Assembly: GCF_011752975.1 (NCBI RefSeq)
Contig: NZ_VWWP01000009.1
Coordinates: 62,001 to 126,000, forward strand
Origin: Chryseobacterium sp. Tr-659
Lineage (GTDB): Bacteria; Bacteroidota; Bacteroidia; Flavobacteriales; Weeksellaceae
Direction of reading: 5' to 3'
Length of the DNA stretch: 64,000 nt
The notes below the pieces were generated by a model. It ran no database searches and was not told the DNA's origin. It saw nothing but the letters and a program-made list of their open reading frames with translations. Positions 37,112 to 44,342 of this stretch are shown in pieces. Both the position numbers and the translations under genes were made by a program. Position 1 is the stretch's first letter. Every line of letters begins with the position of its first letter.

Positions 37112-37144
37112 AACCCGAAGTCGTAGAGATTTCGGGTTTTTTAT
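37112..37144 (+). terminator. Intrinsic terminator of the leader RNA
   Basis: AACCCGAAGTC pairs with GATTTCGGGTT (11 pairs, one G-U), loop GTAGA, followed by TTTTTATT. It stands 180 bases before the first coding gene of the locus, where a terminator has no gene to end other than the leader. Confidence 0.8.
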
Positions 37145-37255
37145 TGCGCAATATTCCAAACTCCCAAGTTTACCCGAAATCTTTTTTAGTGTCATCGAAG
37201 ACAAGATAGGATGAGGTGCATTCCTCAAAACTGTTACTGTCTATTATTAATCCAT

Positions 37256-37317
37256 TCAACTAGTATTTTAGTTGATTAAAAGTTGTGTGAGATAAAATAT
37301 TGTTTCACATCCAACTT
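37256..37317 (+). promoter_or_regulatory. Two tandem hairpins before the basic protein gene
   Basis: TCAACTA / TAGTTGA (37256-37262 and 37269-37275), perfect 7 bp; then AAGTTGTGTGA (37280-37290) pairs with TCACA and CAACTT (37305-37317) around a two-base bulge. The second ends 9 bases before the ATG at 37327. No perfect -7 box is visible between the leader terminator and the gene. They may act in translation control or RNA stability. Confidence 0.4.
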
Positions 37318-37326
37318 CTGTTAACA

Positions 37327-37821
37327 ATGGAAAATGATAACCGCCTGTTTTCCCGCCTGAGAAGTGTGAGGAGCAGAAAAAGAACAATTAGGAAAGATGT
37401 AGAAAAGCAGATAAGGAAAAAATACAAACGTAGTAGAGAGCTCTGGGTAATAAGGAGAAACCTTCCGTTGATTCCATTAGATAAACCCTATCAAAAAGGA
37501 TTTGTAAGGTTTTTTGTAGTGAGGGATGATGTAAAACGATCCAAAGACGGAGACTTTTTTGAAGAAATTTTAAGGAAGATCAATACACACATGTATTCTG
37601 AAAACCGTAAGTTTTTAAAAAAGAAAAGAAAATTCGGGAAAAAAATATATGTAAAGAAGGAGCAGAAGCTCAGGTATATTCCTTCATTTTCATGGAATGA
37701 TCCAAAATTAGACTTACCGAGAGAGAAAGACAATATTTTGAAAAGAAAGAAGAATACTGTCCTATCCGTAAAATTTTTGGAATCTACTACAAATTTACTG
37801 AACCATGGAGATTTACTTTAA
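37327..37821 (+). CDS. Very basic protein, N-terminal part of a frameshifted gene in the rtcB-prfH locus
   Basis: 164 residues from the ATG at 37327 (a longer frame to 37300 would start inside a hairpin). It is extremely rich in Lys and Arg (RLRSVRSRKRTIRKDVEKQI), as expected for an RNA- or ribosome-binding protein, and contains NLPLIPLDKPYQKGFVRFFV and FFEEILRKIN. I do not recognise a characterised family. From about base 37730 this frame becomes unlike protein, while the frame one base back, open from 37701, reads YFEKKEEYCPIRKIFGIYYK and continues into the 37836 ORF. The simplest reading is one gene of 245 codons (37327-38060 plus one lost base). The break is either a true mutation or a sequencing error. 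Confidence 0.6.
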   Translation: MENDNRLFSRLRSVRSRKRTIRKDVEKQIRKKYKRSRELWVIRRNLPLIPLDKPYQKGFVRFFVVRDDVKRSKDGDFFEEILRKINTHMYSENRKFLKKKRKFGKKIYVKKEQKLRYIPSFSWNDPKLDLPREKDNILKRKKNTVLSVKFLESTTNLLNHGDLL

Positions 37822-37835
37822 GGATAAAGCCTAAT

Positions 37836-38060
37836 ATGATTACCCATTACAAGCCCTTAGATCTGGAACTGGAAAAAGAATATGCAGAACTGGAATCTAG
37901 CTTAGGCCAGCATAAAGTAGTGGCAATTATTCAGAAGACTATGGTGTGTAAATCAAACTCATGGAAAGAAAGGTATCAAAGAAAGCTTATCAGGAGCAGG
38001 AAGTATTTTACCTGTACCATGTCTGCAACAGAAATTGCAGAAAGCGTAATGGACATATAA
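37836..38060 (+). CDS. C-terminal part of the frameshifted basic protein gene
   Basis: 74 residues from the ATG at 37836, but the same frame is open back to 37701 and that extension (FTEPWRFTLRIKPN before the Met) looks genuinely coding. It therefore probably belongs to the gene starting at 37327, in the frame reached by a one-base loss near 37729-37731. The tail has KVVAIIQKTMVCKSNSWKERYQRKLIRSRKYFTC, again strongly basic. Translation from an internal start as a separate small protein cannot be excluded. rtcB starts 27 bases later. Confidence 0.5.
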   Translation: MITHYKPLDLELEKEYAELESSLGQHKVVAIIQKTMVCKSNSWKERYQRKLIRSRKYFTCTMSATEIAESVMDI

Positions 38061-38087
38061 GTCCAACTGTTATTTAAAACAAAAACA

Positions 38088-39479
38088 ATGGGAAATTTAA
38101 AACTAAAAGGAAAAGATATATTAAAACTAGGCTATCCAAATAATCAAAGCGTAAACGTAGCATTGGAAGTCATGAAAAGAAATTTTGCAACAAAAAATAT
38201 TCACCACGTAAAATCTCTTTTAAAAGAAATTCTGCTGAATCCCGAAGAATTTGAAAAAGATTTGACCTTCGGACAAATTGCAGAAACATTGCTTTCATCC
38301 AAAAAAACAGAAAAAAGAATGCTGAATTCACAGCGTGCTTCATTTCAGGTTTTTGGAAACAATATTTCAGAAGAGGCAAAAAATCAGCTATATACAGCAT
38401 TGAAACTACCAATCTCTATTCAAGGAGCATTAATGCCTGATGCCCACAGCGGTTACGGACTTCCAATCGGTGGAGTTCTTGCGGTGGAAAATGCGGTAAT
38501 TCCCTATGGAGTAGGTATGGATATTGGCTGTAGAATGAGCCTCAGTATTTTGGATACACCAGTTTCATATCTTGACGGAGCAAGGCACAAATATGAAAAA
38601 GCGCTTGCAGAACATACAAAATTTGGAATGTATGAAACGCATAAATCTCATATTGACCATGAGATATTCGATAGAGATACATTTGATATGATCCCTGTTT
38701 TAAGGAGATTAAAAGGAAAAGCTATCAAGCAGATGGGATCCTCAGGCGGAGGAAATCACTTTGTGGAATTCGGAGAAGTAGAAATCACTGAAGAAGATGA
38801 ACAGATTGGATTACCAAAAGGAAAATATCTGGGTATTCTTTCTCATAGCGGTTCAAGAGGACTGGGAGCTGAAATTGCCCAGTATTATTCAAGAGTAGCA
38901 ACAGAACAATGTCCGTTACCAAAAGAAGCTCAAAATTTTGCCTGGCTGGATCTGAGCACTCATCTAGGTCTGGAATACTGGACGGCAATGAACCTTGCCG
39001 GAGATTACGCTTCAGCCTGTCATGATGACATTCACAGGAGATTGGTAAAAGCGGTGGGTGGAAGAGTAAAAGCAAGAATTGAAAACCATCACAATTTTGC
39101 ATGGAAGGAAATTCATAACGGAAAAGAAGTGATCGTTCATCGTAAAGGGGCTACTCCTGCCAATGAAAATGAACTGGGAATGATTCCGGGATCCATGACG
39201 GCCAAAGGATTTATTGTGCGCGGAAAAGGAAACCCCGACTCTTTGAATTCAGCTTCCCATGGAGCAGGAAGAGTACATTCGAGAGGAGAATGCAGAAGCC
39301 TCTTCACTCAGCACGATATCAAAAAAGAGCTGAAGCTGAAGAATGTTACTTTAATGGGAGGGAATGCTGAAGAAGCGCCAATGGCCTATAAAGACATCAA
39401 CGAAGTGATGAATGCACAAAGCGAATTGGTAGATATTCTGGGAACATTTCAGCCAAGAATCGTAAGAATGGATAAATAG
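38088..39479 (+). CDS. rtcB: RNA ligase RtcB
   Basis: 463 residues, longer than E. coli RtcB (408) by an N-terminal extension of about 80 residues. The manganese and active-site motifs are present: DAHSGYGLPIGG, GMDIGCRMS with the metal-binding Cys (about 148), SGGGNHFVEFG, HSGSRGLG and SASHGAGR, whose His (about 391) is guanylylated by GTP. RtcB seals RNA ends with 2',3'-cyclic phosphate or 3'-phosphate to 5'-OH, the ends left by ribotoxins. The gene sits 27 bases after the basic protein gene and 149 bases before prfH. RtcB paired with PrfH is known to repair 16S rRNA cut at the decoding centre. Confidence 0.93.
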   Translation: MGNLKLKGKDILKLGYPNNQSVNVALEVMKRNFATKNIHHVKSLLKEILLNPEEFEKDLTFGQIAETLLSSKKTEKRMLNSQRASFQVFGNNISEEAKNQLYTALKLPISIQGALMPDAHSGYGLPIGGVLAVENAVIPYGVGMDIGCRMSLSILDTPVSYLDGARHKYEKALAEHTKFGMYETHKSHIDHEIFDRDTFDMIPVLRRLKGKAIKQMGSSGGGNHFVEFGEVEITEEDEQIGLPKGKYLGILSHSGSRGLGAEIAQYYSRVATEQCPLPKEAQNFAWLDLSTHLGLEYWTAMNLAGDYASACHDDIHRRLVKAVGGRVKARIENHHNFAWKEIHNGKEVIVHRKGATPANENELGMIPGSMTAKGFIVRGKGNPDSLNSASHGAGRVHSRGECRSLFTQHDIKKELKLKNVTLMGGNAEEAPMAYKDINEVMNAQSELVDILGTFQPRIVRMDK

Positions 39480-39489
39480 TCAGTCATAC

Positions 39490-39520
39490 CAACCTTATAG
39501 GCTTCAAAAACCTATAAGGT
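39490..39520 (+). repeat. Perfect hairpin between rtcB and prfH
   Basis: AACCTTATAGG / CCTATAAGGTT, 11 bp perfect stem with a 9-base loop, just after the rtcB stop. It is followed by TTAAAAG, not a T-run, so it is more likely an RNA stabiliser or processing site than a terminator. Confidence 0.55.
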
Positions 39521-39628
39521 TTAAAAGATGAAAAAGCTTCCAATGACAAGTATTGGCTGCAAAAGATTTATTACAAAAAGGTATTGATCCGGTAGGGCAT
39601 CCCCGGTTAAACAAAATGCCCGAATAAC

Positions 39629-40327
39629 ATGGAAAAAATAATACAGATCACTTCAGGAAGAGGTCCTTTGGAATGTCAGTGGGTAGTAGCCAAAGTTCTG
39701 AAAACCTTTCTTGAAGAAACAAAAGATCATTCAATAGAATACGAAATTATACACCGTGAAAATGGTGATGAAAACCTGACACTGAAATCCGTTACCCTGA
39801 TCTTAAAAGGAAAGGAATTGACGGGATTTTTGAAAAACTGGCTGGGGAGTATTTGCTGGACTGGAAAAAGTACATTCAGGAAACTGCATAAAAGAAGCAA
39901 TTGGTTTATTGGTGTTTTTGAATTGGAAAATGTGAAAAAAACAGATTTCAATGAAAGAGATATACGTTTTCAGACAACCAGGAGCCAGGGAAGCGGAGGG
40001 CAGAATGTCAATAAAGTAAATACTGCCGTTCGTGCTACTCATATTCCAACCGGAGAAAGCGTATTTGTGCAGGACTCACGGTCGCAGCTGGAAAATAAAA
40101 AATTGTCTGTCCCCAGATTAAAAGAAAAAGTAATGGCCGCTTATATTCAGCAGTTAGAAAGGAAAATGAAGGAAACATGGGAACATCATCTGCAGGTACA
40201 ACGTGGAAATCCTGTTCGTACATTCTCCGGAACAGATTTTAAAAAGAATTACGAAGACAAGTCATTCAGAAAACAAAGAAATGCCTTGAAAAATGAATTA
40301 AAAAACTACAAAAATGACCTTAACTAA
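39629..40327 (+). CDS. prfH: Peptide chain release factor-like protein PrfH
   Basis: 232 residues, much shorter than RF1/RF2: it lacks their N-terminal helical domain and has a short substitute (about 1-100). The catalytic GGQ is intact in QGSGGQNVNKVNTAVRATH (about residues 119-127). PrfH in other bacteria releases peptides from ribosomes whose 16S rRNA has been cut at the decoding centre, so that the associated RtcB can religate the rRNA. Its position after rtcB fits that role. It begins one base after a short orphan reading frame and overlaps the next gene by 14 bases. Confidence 0.9.
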   Translation: MEKIIQITSGRGPLECQWVVAKVLKTFLEETKDHSIEYEIIHRENGDENLTLKSVTLILKGKELTGFLKNWLGSICWTGKSTFRKLHKRSNWFIGVFELENVKKTDFNERDIRFQTTRSQGSGGQNVNKVNTAVRATHIPTGESVFVQDSRSQLENKKLSVPRLKEKVMAAYIQQLERKMKETWEHHLQVQRGNPVRTFSGTDFKKNYEDKSFRKQRNALKNELKNYKNDLN

Positions 40328-40820
40328 AAGTAAATATTATTTTGAAGCTTTACAATGCTTTCCTTATAACCTTTCAGAATGTATGGATGCATTGAACTAT
40401 GCACTGGCTTATGAGCCCGAAGATTCAGACAGTCTCTGCCTTATGGGTAGAGTATATTCAGAAGTGCTAAAAGATTATGAAACAGCAAAAAAGTATTTTG
40501 ATGAAGCATTGCAAAGTAACATCGGAAATATCAATGTTCCCCAATATTATATTGCGTGTCTTTTAAGCAATGAAGATTATACTGAAGCAGAAAAGTTAAT
40601 TGAATTTGCTCTCAAAATAAAAGGAATTGATAAAGCTGAAATTCTAAACTGCCAATCTTTTTTATTAGAAAGAAAAGAAGAATACGGGCCCGCTCTGGAT
40701 GTTCTCAAAGAAGCAAAAAGATTTTGCTATACCAGAGAAATGCTTGAACTATTAGAAGACAGAGAGAAACTGATTCAGGATAAGATGCCTGAAAATAACA
40801 AAAGAGAGAAGACTGAATAA
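40314..40820 (+). CDS. TPR-repeat protein of the rtcB-prfH locus
   Basis: 168 residues of helical repeats. The pattern ALNYALAYEPEDSDSLCLMGRVYSEVLKDYETAKKYFDEAL covers about two tetratricopeptide repeats (about 20-65), followed by two weaker ones. TPR domains mediate protein-protein contacts. The 14-base overlap with prfH implies translational coupling, so it may be a partner of PrfH or RtcB; this is inference. No signal peptide, so cytoplasmic. The terminator overlaps its last codons. Confidence 0.75.
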   Translation: MTLTKSKYYFEALQCFPYNLSECMDALNYALAYEPEDSDSLCLMGRVYSEVLKDYETAKKYFDEALQSNIGNINVPQYYIACLLSNEDYTEAEKLIEFALKIKGIDKAEILNCQSFLLERKEEYGPALDVLKEAKRFCYTREMLELLEDREKLIQDKMPENNKREKTE

Positions 40821-40837
40821 GTCTTCTTTTGTTTTTA
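40807..40837 (+). terminator. Intrinsic terminator ending the rtcB-prfH locus
   Basis: Perfect AGAAGACT / AGTCTTCT followed by TTTGTTTTT, overlapping the stop codon of the TPR gene. Confidence 0.8.
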
Positions 40838-40880
40838 GTGAATTTTTTAAATAAATAGGCTTAATGTTGAAAATAATTTA

Positions 40881-40888
40881 TAGATTTG
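40881..40888 (+). promoter_or_regulatory. Candidate -7 box for M36 protease gene
   Basis: TAGATTTG, perfect TAnnTTTG, 19 bases before the ATG at 40908. Confidence 0.5.
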
Positions 40889-40907
40889 ATAAATAAAAAG
40901 CAATTAT

Positions 40908-43493
40908 ATGAATAAAAAATTATTTTTGTTGCCAATTTCTGTGGCGATATTTTTCTGTTTTTGTGAAATTAATGGACAAAATTCTACAAAAATCGTTCAA
41001 GACTATTATTTAAAAAGCGGAAAGCTTAATCAGAAGAATAATATTAACGATAACGTTGGTATTGTTATTTTGAATGAAGATGTTTCCAAAAGTTTAGGCG
41101 CGAATATTATCAATGTACAGCAGACTTTTAAAGGAAATAGAGTTTACAATGCTTTAGGTAAGGTAATTATTAAAGGAGATAAAATTATTTCTGAAAATAA
41201 TAACTTTAGTAGAAATATAGTAGTTGCCAGCCAAACAAAAGCAAAGGAAAAATTTTCAGAAGATCAGCTCAAACAAATGCTGGGGCTTAATAAAATTTCA
41301 GAAGTAGATTATTCTCCTGAGGTCTATTTTGAAAAAAATGGGATCTATGTTCTTTCAAAAGAAATATTTGTTTCTGACGGTAATTCTTCAGATGTATGGC
41401 ATATTATTGCTGATGCAGCGAGCGGAGAAATATTGAGTAAAGATAATATGACCGTAAGCTGTAATTTTGAAAACGGTTCAGATTCTCATGTAAAGTCTGA
41501 AGAGGTATCAGATTTTCAATGGAAGTCTCAGTCTGCTATTCCTAAAGAAAATATTCAAAATATAACAGTAGGTTTACTTGTGCCGTCCAATGCATCCTAT
41601 AATATTTTTCCATTGCCAATAGAGGCTCCAACGTTTGGAGGGCGCTCAGTAGTTAATAATCCGTGGGATGTGACAGCATCTCCTGAAGGATGGCATTCTG
41701 ATGGTACCAATAGTTATACTAACACCAGAGGAAATAACGTATATGCCTATTCTGATCAGAATAATACCAACTTACCGGGTTATTCACCTGACGGAGGCAG
41801 TACCAGAAACTTCAATTTTCCTTTTGCAGATGACAGATATGCTGATCCTTTTGCATACAGAGATGCAGCGGTTACCAATCTGTTTTATATGAATAATAAA
41901 ATGCATGATATATTCTATAAGTTTGGGTTTACAGAAGCAGCAAGAAACTTCCAAACCAATAATTTCGCCAATGGAGGAATAGGAGGCGATGCGGTAAGAG
42001 CAGAAGCTTTTGATGGAAGTGGTCTTAATAATGCCAATTTCAGTTCAGGATATGAAAGAATCATTTCTGGACAAACTCAGGTGTCAGCACCTAGAATGCA
42101 AATGTATTTGTATGACAGAACCCAGACACCAGACGATCCTATCGTGAGATATCAGTATAATTCGCCTGCAACTGCTGTAAACAGACCTAAGGTTTTGACT
42201 GGAGGTGCTTCGTTCGGACCTGTATTTGGTCCTGCAGTTACAGGTGATCTTGCGGTTTCTGTTCCTGCGGATGCTTGTACAGCTCCTGCGGCGGGAAGTC
42301 TTACAAACAAAATTGCTATTATTACCAGTACAAGCTGTGAATACGGTCTTAAAGTTTTAAATGCTCAAAATGCAGGAGCGGTAGGGGTAATTGTTTACAG
42401 ACCATCAAGTGATACTCCTGTAAGTATGGGAGCAGGGGCCTCAGGAGGGCAGGTAACCATTCCTTCAATCAACATCGGTAAAACTGAAGGTGAATTTATG
42501 GTCTCACAAGTTAACGCCGGAACCACAGTAAATGCCACTTTAAACTTTGATTATAATGGCTTTAAACATTCAAGCTTCGATAATGGTATTATCGCCCACG
42601 AATATGGTCACGGAATTTCAAACAGACTTACAGGACAAGGGTATAGCTGTCTCTCTACTGCCAATACCGCTGAACAGATGGGAGAAGGATGGTCTGATTA
42701 TTTTGCACTCATGCTCACTACAAGACCGGGCGATACCTCTGCCCTTGCAAGAGGGGTAGCTACCTATTCAAAAGGACAGCCTACTACTGGAGATGGAATC
42801 AGGCTTGCTAAATATTCTCCGGATTTTGCTATAAATAATTATACATATGCAAGAACCAATACTGTCACAGGAGTTCATGCAATAGGATTTATCTGGGCAA
42901 CTATGCTTTGGGATCTTACCTGGAAATATATTGAAAAATATGGATATAACAGTGATGTTTTGGCCAGTACAGCATCCGGAAATGCAAAGGCTTTACAAAT
43001 AGTGGTTGACGGTCTGAAATTACAGGCATGCAGCCCTACATTTATTGACGGAAGAGATGCTATTTTGCAGGCAGATGCTGTGGGGAACGGTGGTCAGGAT
43101 AAATGTATGATATGGAATGCTTTTGCAAAAAGAGGACTGGGAGTAAATGCTTCCGCAGGAAGCCGTACAGTAGCCAACGATCAGGTTGAAGATTTTACGG
43201 TGCCGCAGGAATGTGCGAATATGCTATCAGCTATGGATAACAAAATAGCGGATAACAAGCTTGTTGTTTTCCCTAACCCTACCTATGATGAATTCTTTGT
43301 AGGAAATACAGATAAATCTTCAAATGAAGTTAAAATCAGAATGTTTGATATGTCTGGAAAATTGGTGTTTTCCGACTCCAGAGAATCAGGCTCAAAAAGA
43401 GCTGTTTCTACAAAAGGATTTCCGAAAGGAGTATACATGGTTCATATCCAGCAGGGAGATAAGACTCAGGTTGAAAAGCTGATCGTGAGATAA
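40908..43493 (+). CDS. T9SS-secreted M36 family metalloprotease (fungalysin type)
   Basis: 861 residues. Signal peptide to about 25, then an FTP/PepSY-type propeptide (about 30-190). The catalytic domain (about 200-760) holds HEYGH in GIIAHEYGHGISNR (about 563-567) and the third zinc ligand Glu in EQMGEGWSDYFALM (about 593). A protease-associated (PA) domain is inserted at about 450-545 (NAGAVGVIVYR; TIPSINIGK). The C-terminal 75 residues are a T9SS sorting domain (VVFPNPTYDEFFVGN ... GVYMVHIQ ... KLIVR). It is secreted, self-processed and probably degrades extracellular protein. Together with 31298 it gives two secreted metalloproteases in 12 kb. Confidence 0.92.
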   Translation: MNKKLFLLPISVAIFFCFCEINGQNSTKIVQDYYLKSGKLNQKNNINDNVGIVILNEDVSKSLGANIINVQQTFKGNRVYNALGKVIIKGDKIISENNNFSRNIVVASQTKAKEKFSEDQLKQMLGLNKISEVDYSPEVYFEKNGIYVLSKEIFVSDGNSSDVWHIIADAASGEILSKDNMTVSCNFENGSDSHVKSEEVSDFQWKSQSAIPKENIQNITVGLLVPSNASYNIFPLPIEAPTFGGRSVVNNPWDVTASPEGWHSDGTNSYTNTRGNNVYAYSDQNNTNLPGYSPDGGSTRNFNFPFADDRYADPFAYRDAAVTNLFYMNNKMHDIFYKFGFTEAARNFQTNNFANGGIGGDAVRAEAFDGSGLNNANFSSGYERIISGQTQVSAPRMQMYLYDRTQTPDDPIVRYQYNSPATAVNRPKVLTGGASFGPVFGPAVTGDLAVSVPADACTAPAAGSLTNKIAIITSTSCEYGLKVLNAQNAGAVGVIVYRPSSDTPVSMGAGASGGQVTIPSINIGKTEGEFMVSQVNAGTTVNATLNFDYNGFKHSSFDNGIIAHEYGHGISNRLTGQGYSCLSTANTAEQMGEGWSDYFALMLTTRPGDTSALARGVATYSKGQPTTGDGIRLAKYSPDFAINNYTYARTNTVTGVHAIGFIWATMLWDLTWKYIEKYGYNSDVLASTASGNAKALQIVVDGLKLQACSPTFIDGRDAILQADAVGNGGQDKCMIWNAFAKRGLGVNASAGSRTVANDQVEDFTVPQECANMLSAMDNKIADNKLVVFPNPTYDEFFVGNTDKSSNEVKIRMFDMSGKLVFSDSRESGSKRAVSTKGFPKGVYMVHIQQGDKTQVEKLIVR

Positions 43494-43520
43494 ATACGTT
43501 TTATATCGGTTGAAAAATAA

Positions 43521-43550
43521 AAAATAAGCTTTCATAGAAAGCTTATTTTT
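43521..43550. terminator. Bidirectional terminator between M36 protease and cytochrome genes
   Basis: Perfect 13-bp stem AAAATAAGCTTTC / GAAAGCTTATTTT with a 3-base loop, T-rich on both strands; it overlaps the stop of the converging cytochrome gene. Confidence 0.85.
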
Positions 43551-43830
43551 TATTTACAGAGATCAGATAATCATAAACCATTTGATGCTGGTCATCAGTA
43601 AGTTTGGCTTTAGGGGCCATTCTGCTTAAGGTGTTGATCCAACCCTGATTATCATGCTTTGTAGGTTCTGGTAACTTATGGCATTTCGCACAGGAATTTT
43701 CAAAAATTGTTTTCCCTTGCGCCAATTGTTCAGATGAGGTATACTTAGGCCCTGTTACAGCCACACTTTTTGGTCCGCAGGAAACCAGAAATACTGATAC
43801 TGCAATACCGCTTAAGATTAATTTTTTCAT
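43543..43830 (-). CDS. Cytochrome c lipoprotein, copy 2
   Basis: 95 residues. Lipobox FLVSC after a short signal peptide, then one heme c site CAKCH and the downstream Met in RMAPKAKLTDDQ as probable axial ligand. It is a single-heme c-type cytochrome tethered to a membrane on the periplasmic side, presumably an electron carrier. It is a tandem duplicate of the gene 19 bases upstream (shared EQLAQGKTIFENSCAKCHKL pattern) and is transcribed with it. Confidence 0.85.
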   Translation of the reverse strand: MKKLILSGIAVSVFLVSCGPKSVAVTGPKYTSSEQLAQGKTIFENSCAKCHKLPEPTKHDNQGWINTLSRMAPKAKLTDDQHQMVYDYLISVNKK

Positions 43831-43849
43831 AGCATATTTTGTTTGATGA

Positions 43850-44143
43850 TTACTTCTTCACAGAAACAATATAATCATAAACCCATTGGTGCTGCTCATC
43901 CGTTAACTTTGCTTTAGGAGCCATCGAATTCATGATACCAACCCACTGTACAGGATTGTGAGAGGTGGGATCAGGCAATTTATGGCACTTTGCACAGGAA
44001 TTTTCAAAAATCGTTTTTCCCTGGGCGATCTGTTCCGCAGTAGACGTTGAAGTTCCTGGAGTAGCAGTGGATGTAGAAGCTTTTGGCGTACAGGAAACCA
44101 GCAATATACCGGTAAACGAAGCCGAAGCAATGAGTTTTTTCAT
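43850..44143 (-). CDS. Cytochrome c lipoprotein, copy 1
   Basis: 97 residues. Lipobox LLVSC, a Thr/Ser-rich linker (about 25-37), heme site CAKCH and a Met in NSMAPKAKLTDEQHQW. It differs from copy 2 mostly in the linker and around the heme Pro-Thr-His segment (PDPTSH versus PEPTKH), so the pair arose by duplication and then diverged. It is first in the operon, with a perfect -7 box 23 bases before its start. Confidence 0.85.
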   Translation of the reverse strand: MKKLIASASFTGILLVSCTPKASTSTATPGTSTSTAEQIAQGKTIFENSCAKCHKLPDPTSHNPVQWVGIMNSMAPKAKLTDEQHQWVYDYIVSVKK

Positions 44144-44165
44144 GTTTCTTATTTTTGATATATAA

Positions 44166-44173
44166 CAAATGTA
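44166..44173 (-). promoter_or_regulatory. Candidate -7 box for cytochrome c pair
   Basis: TACATTTG on the minus strand, perfect TAnnTTTG, 22 bases before the start at 44143. Confidence 0.5.
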
Positions 44174-44329
44174 ATAAATTCCTCAACCCGTTGATACGAC
44201 GCAGTCTAGTTTTAATTTAGAAGAAATAAAAATTAAATAAATCCAAAATCAGTAATTGTAAATTGATGAATTTCACCCCTTTTGTTCTATCAATATTTAG
44301 CGGCTATTGATCATTCCCATTTTAATTAT

Positions 44330-44337
44330 TAATTTTG
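44330..44337 (+). promoter_or_regulatory. Candidate -7 box very close to meaB start
   Basis: TAATTTTG, perfect TAnnTTTG, ends only 5 bases before the ATG at 44343. If real it would make an almost leaderless mRNA. It also lies over the alternative upstream start at 44307, arguing against that start. Confidence 0.35.
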
Positions 44338-44342
44338 AATCA

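Larger units (their letters stand above)
36975..37144 (+). promoter_or_regulatory. Candidate transcription attenuator (leader RNA) of the rtcB-prfH locus
   Basis: Four segments can pair in exclusive ways. Segment 1 ACGAAGC (37002-37008) pairs perfectly with segment 2 GCTTCGT (37063-37069). Segment 2 extended (37062-37074) also pairs with segment 3 GAACCCGAAGTC (37111-37122) over 12 positions, with two G-U pairs and one bulge at T37069. Segment 3 pairs with segment 4 GATTTCGGGTT (37128-37138) to give an 11-bp terminator stem with loop GTAGA and a T-run. So 1:2 leaves the terminator on, and 2:3 removes it. An inner hairpin TTGCCAC / GTGGTAA (37043-37049 and 37055-37061) stacks beside 1:2. A 25-codon frame lies across segment 2. 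It could alternatively be a free-standing small RNA of about 170 nt. Confidence 0.6.

Noticed and set aside
37117..37125. GAAGTCGTA in the leader terminator resembles the 16S rRNA decoding-centre stretch
   Set aside because: Only nine bases match (eight with Bacteroidota-type 16S as I recall it), and the residues are explained by the terminator stem and loop. A decoy-substrate idea is attractive but unsupported.
39528..39587. MKKLPMTS... 19-codon ORF between rtcB and prfH
   Set aside because: Short, and overlapped by another open frame; no support for translation.
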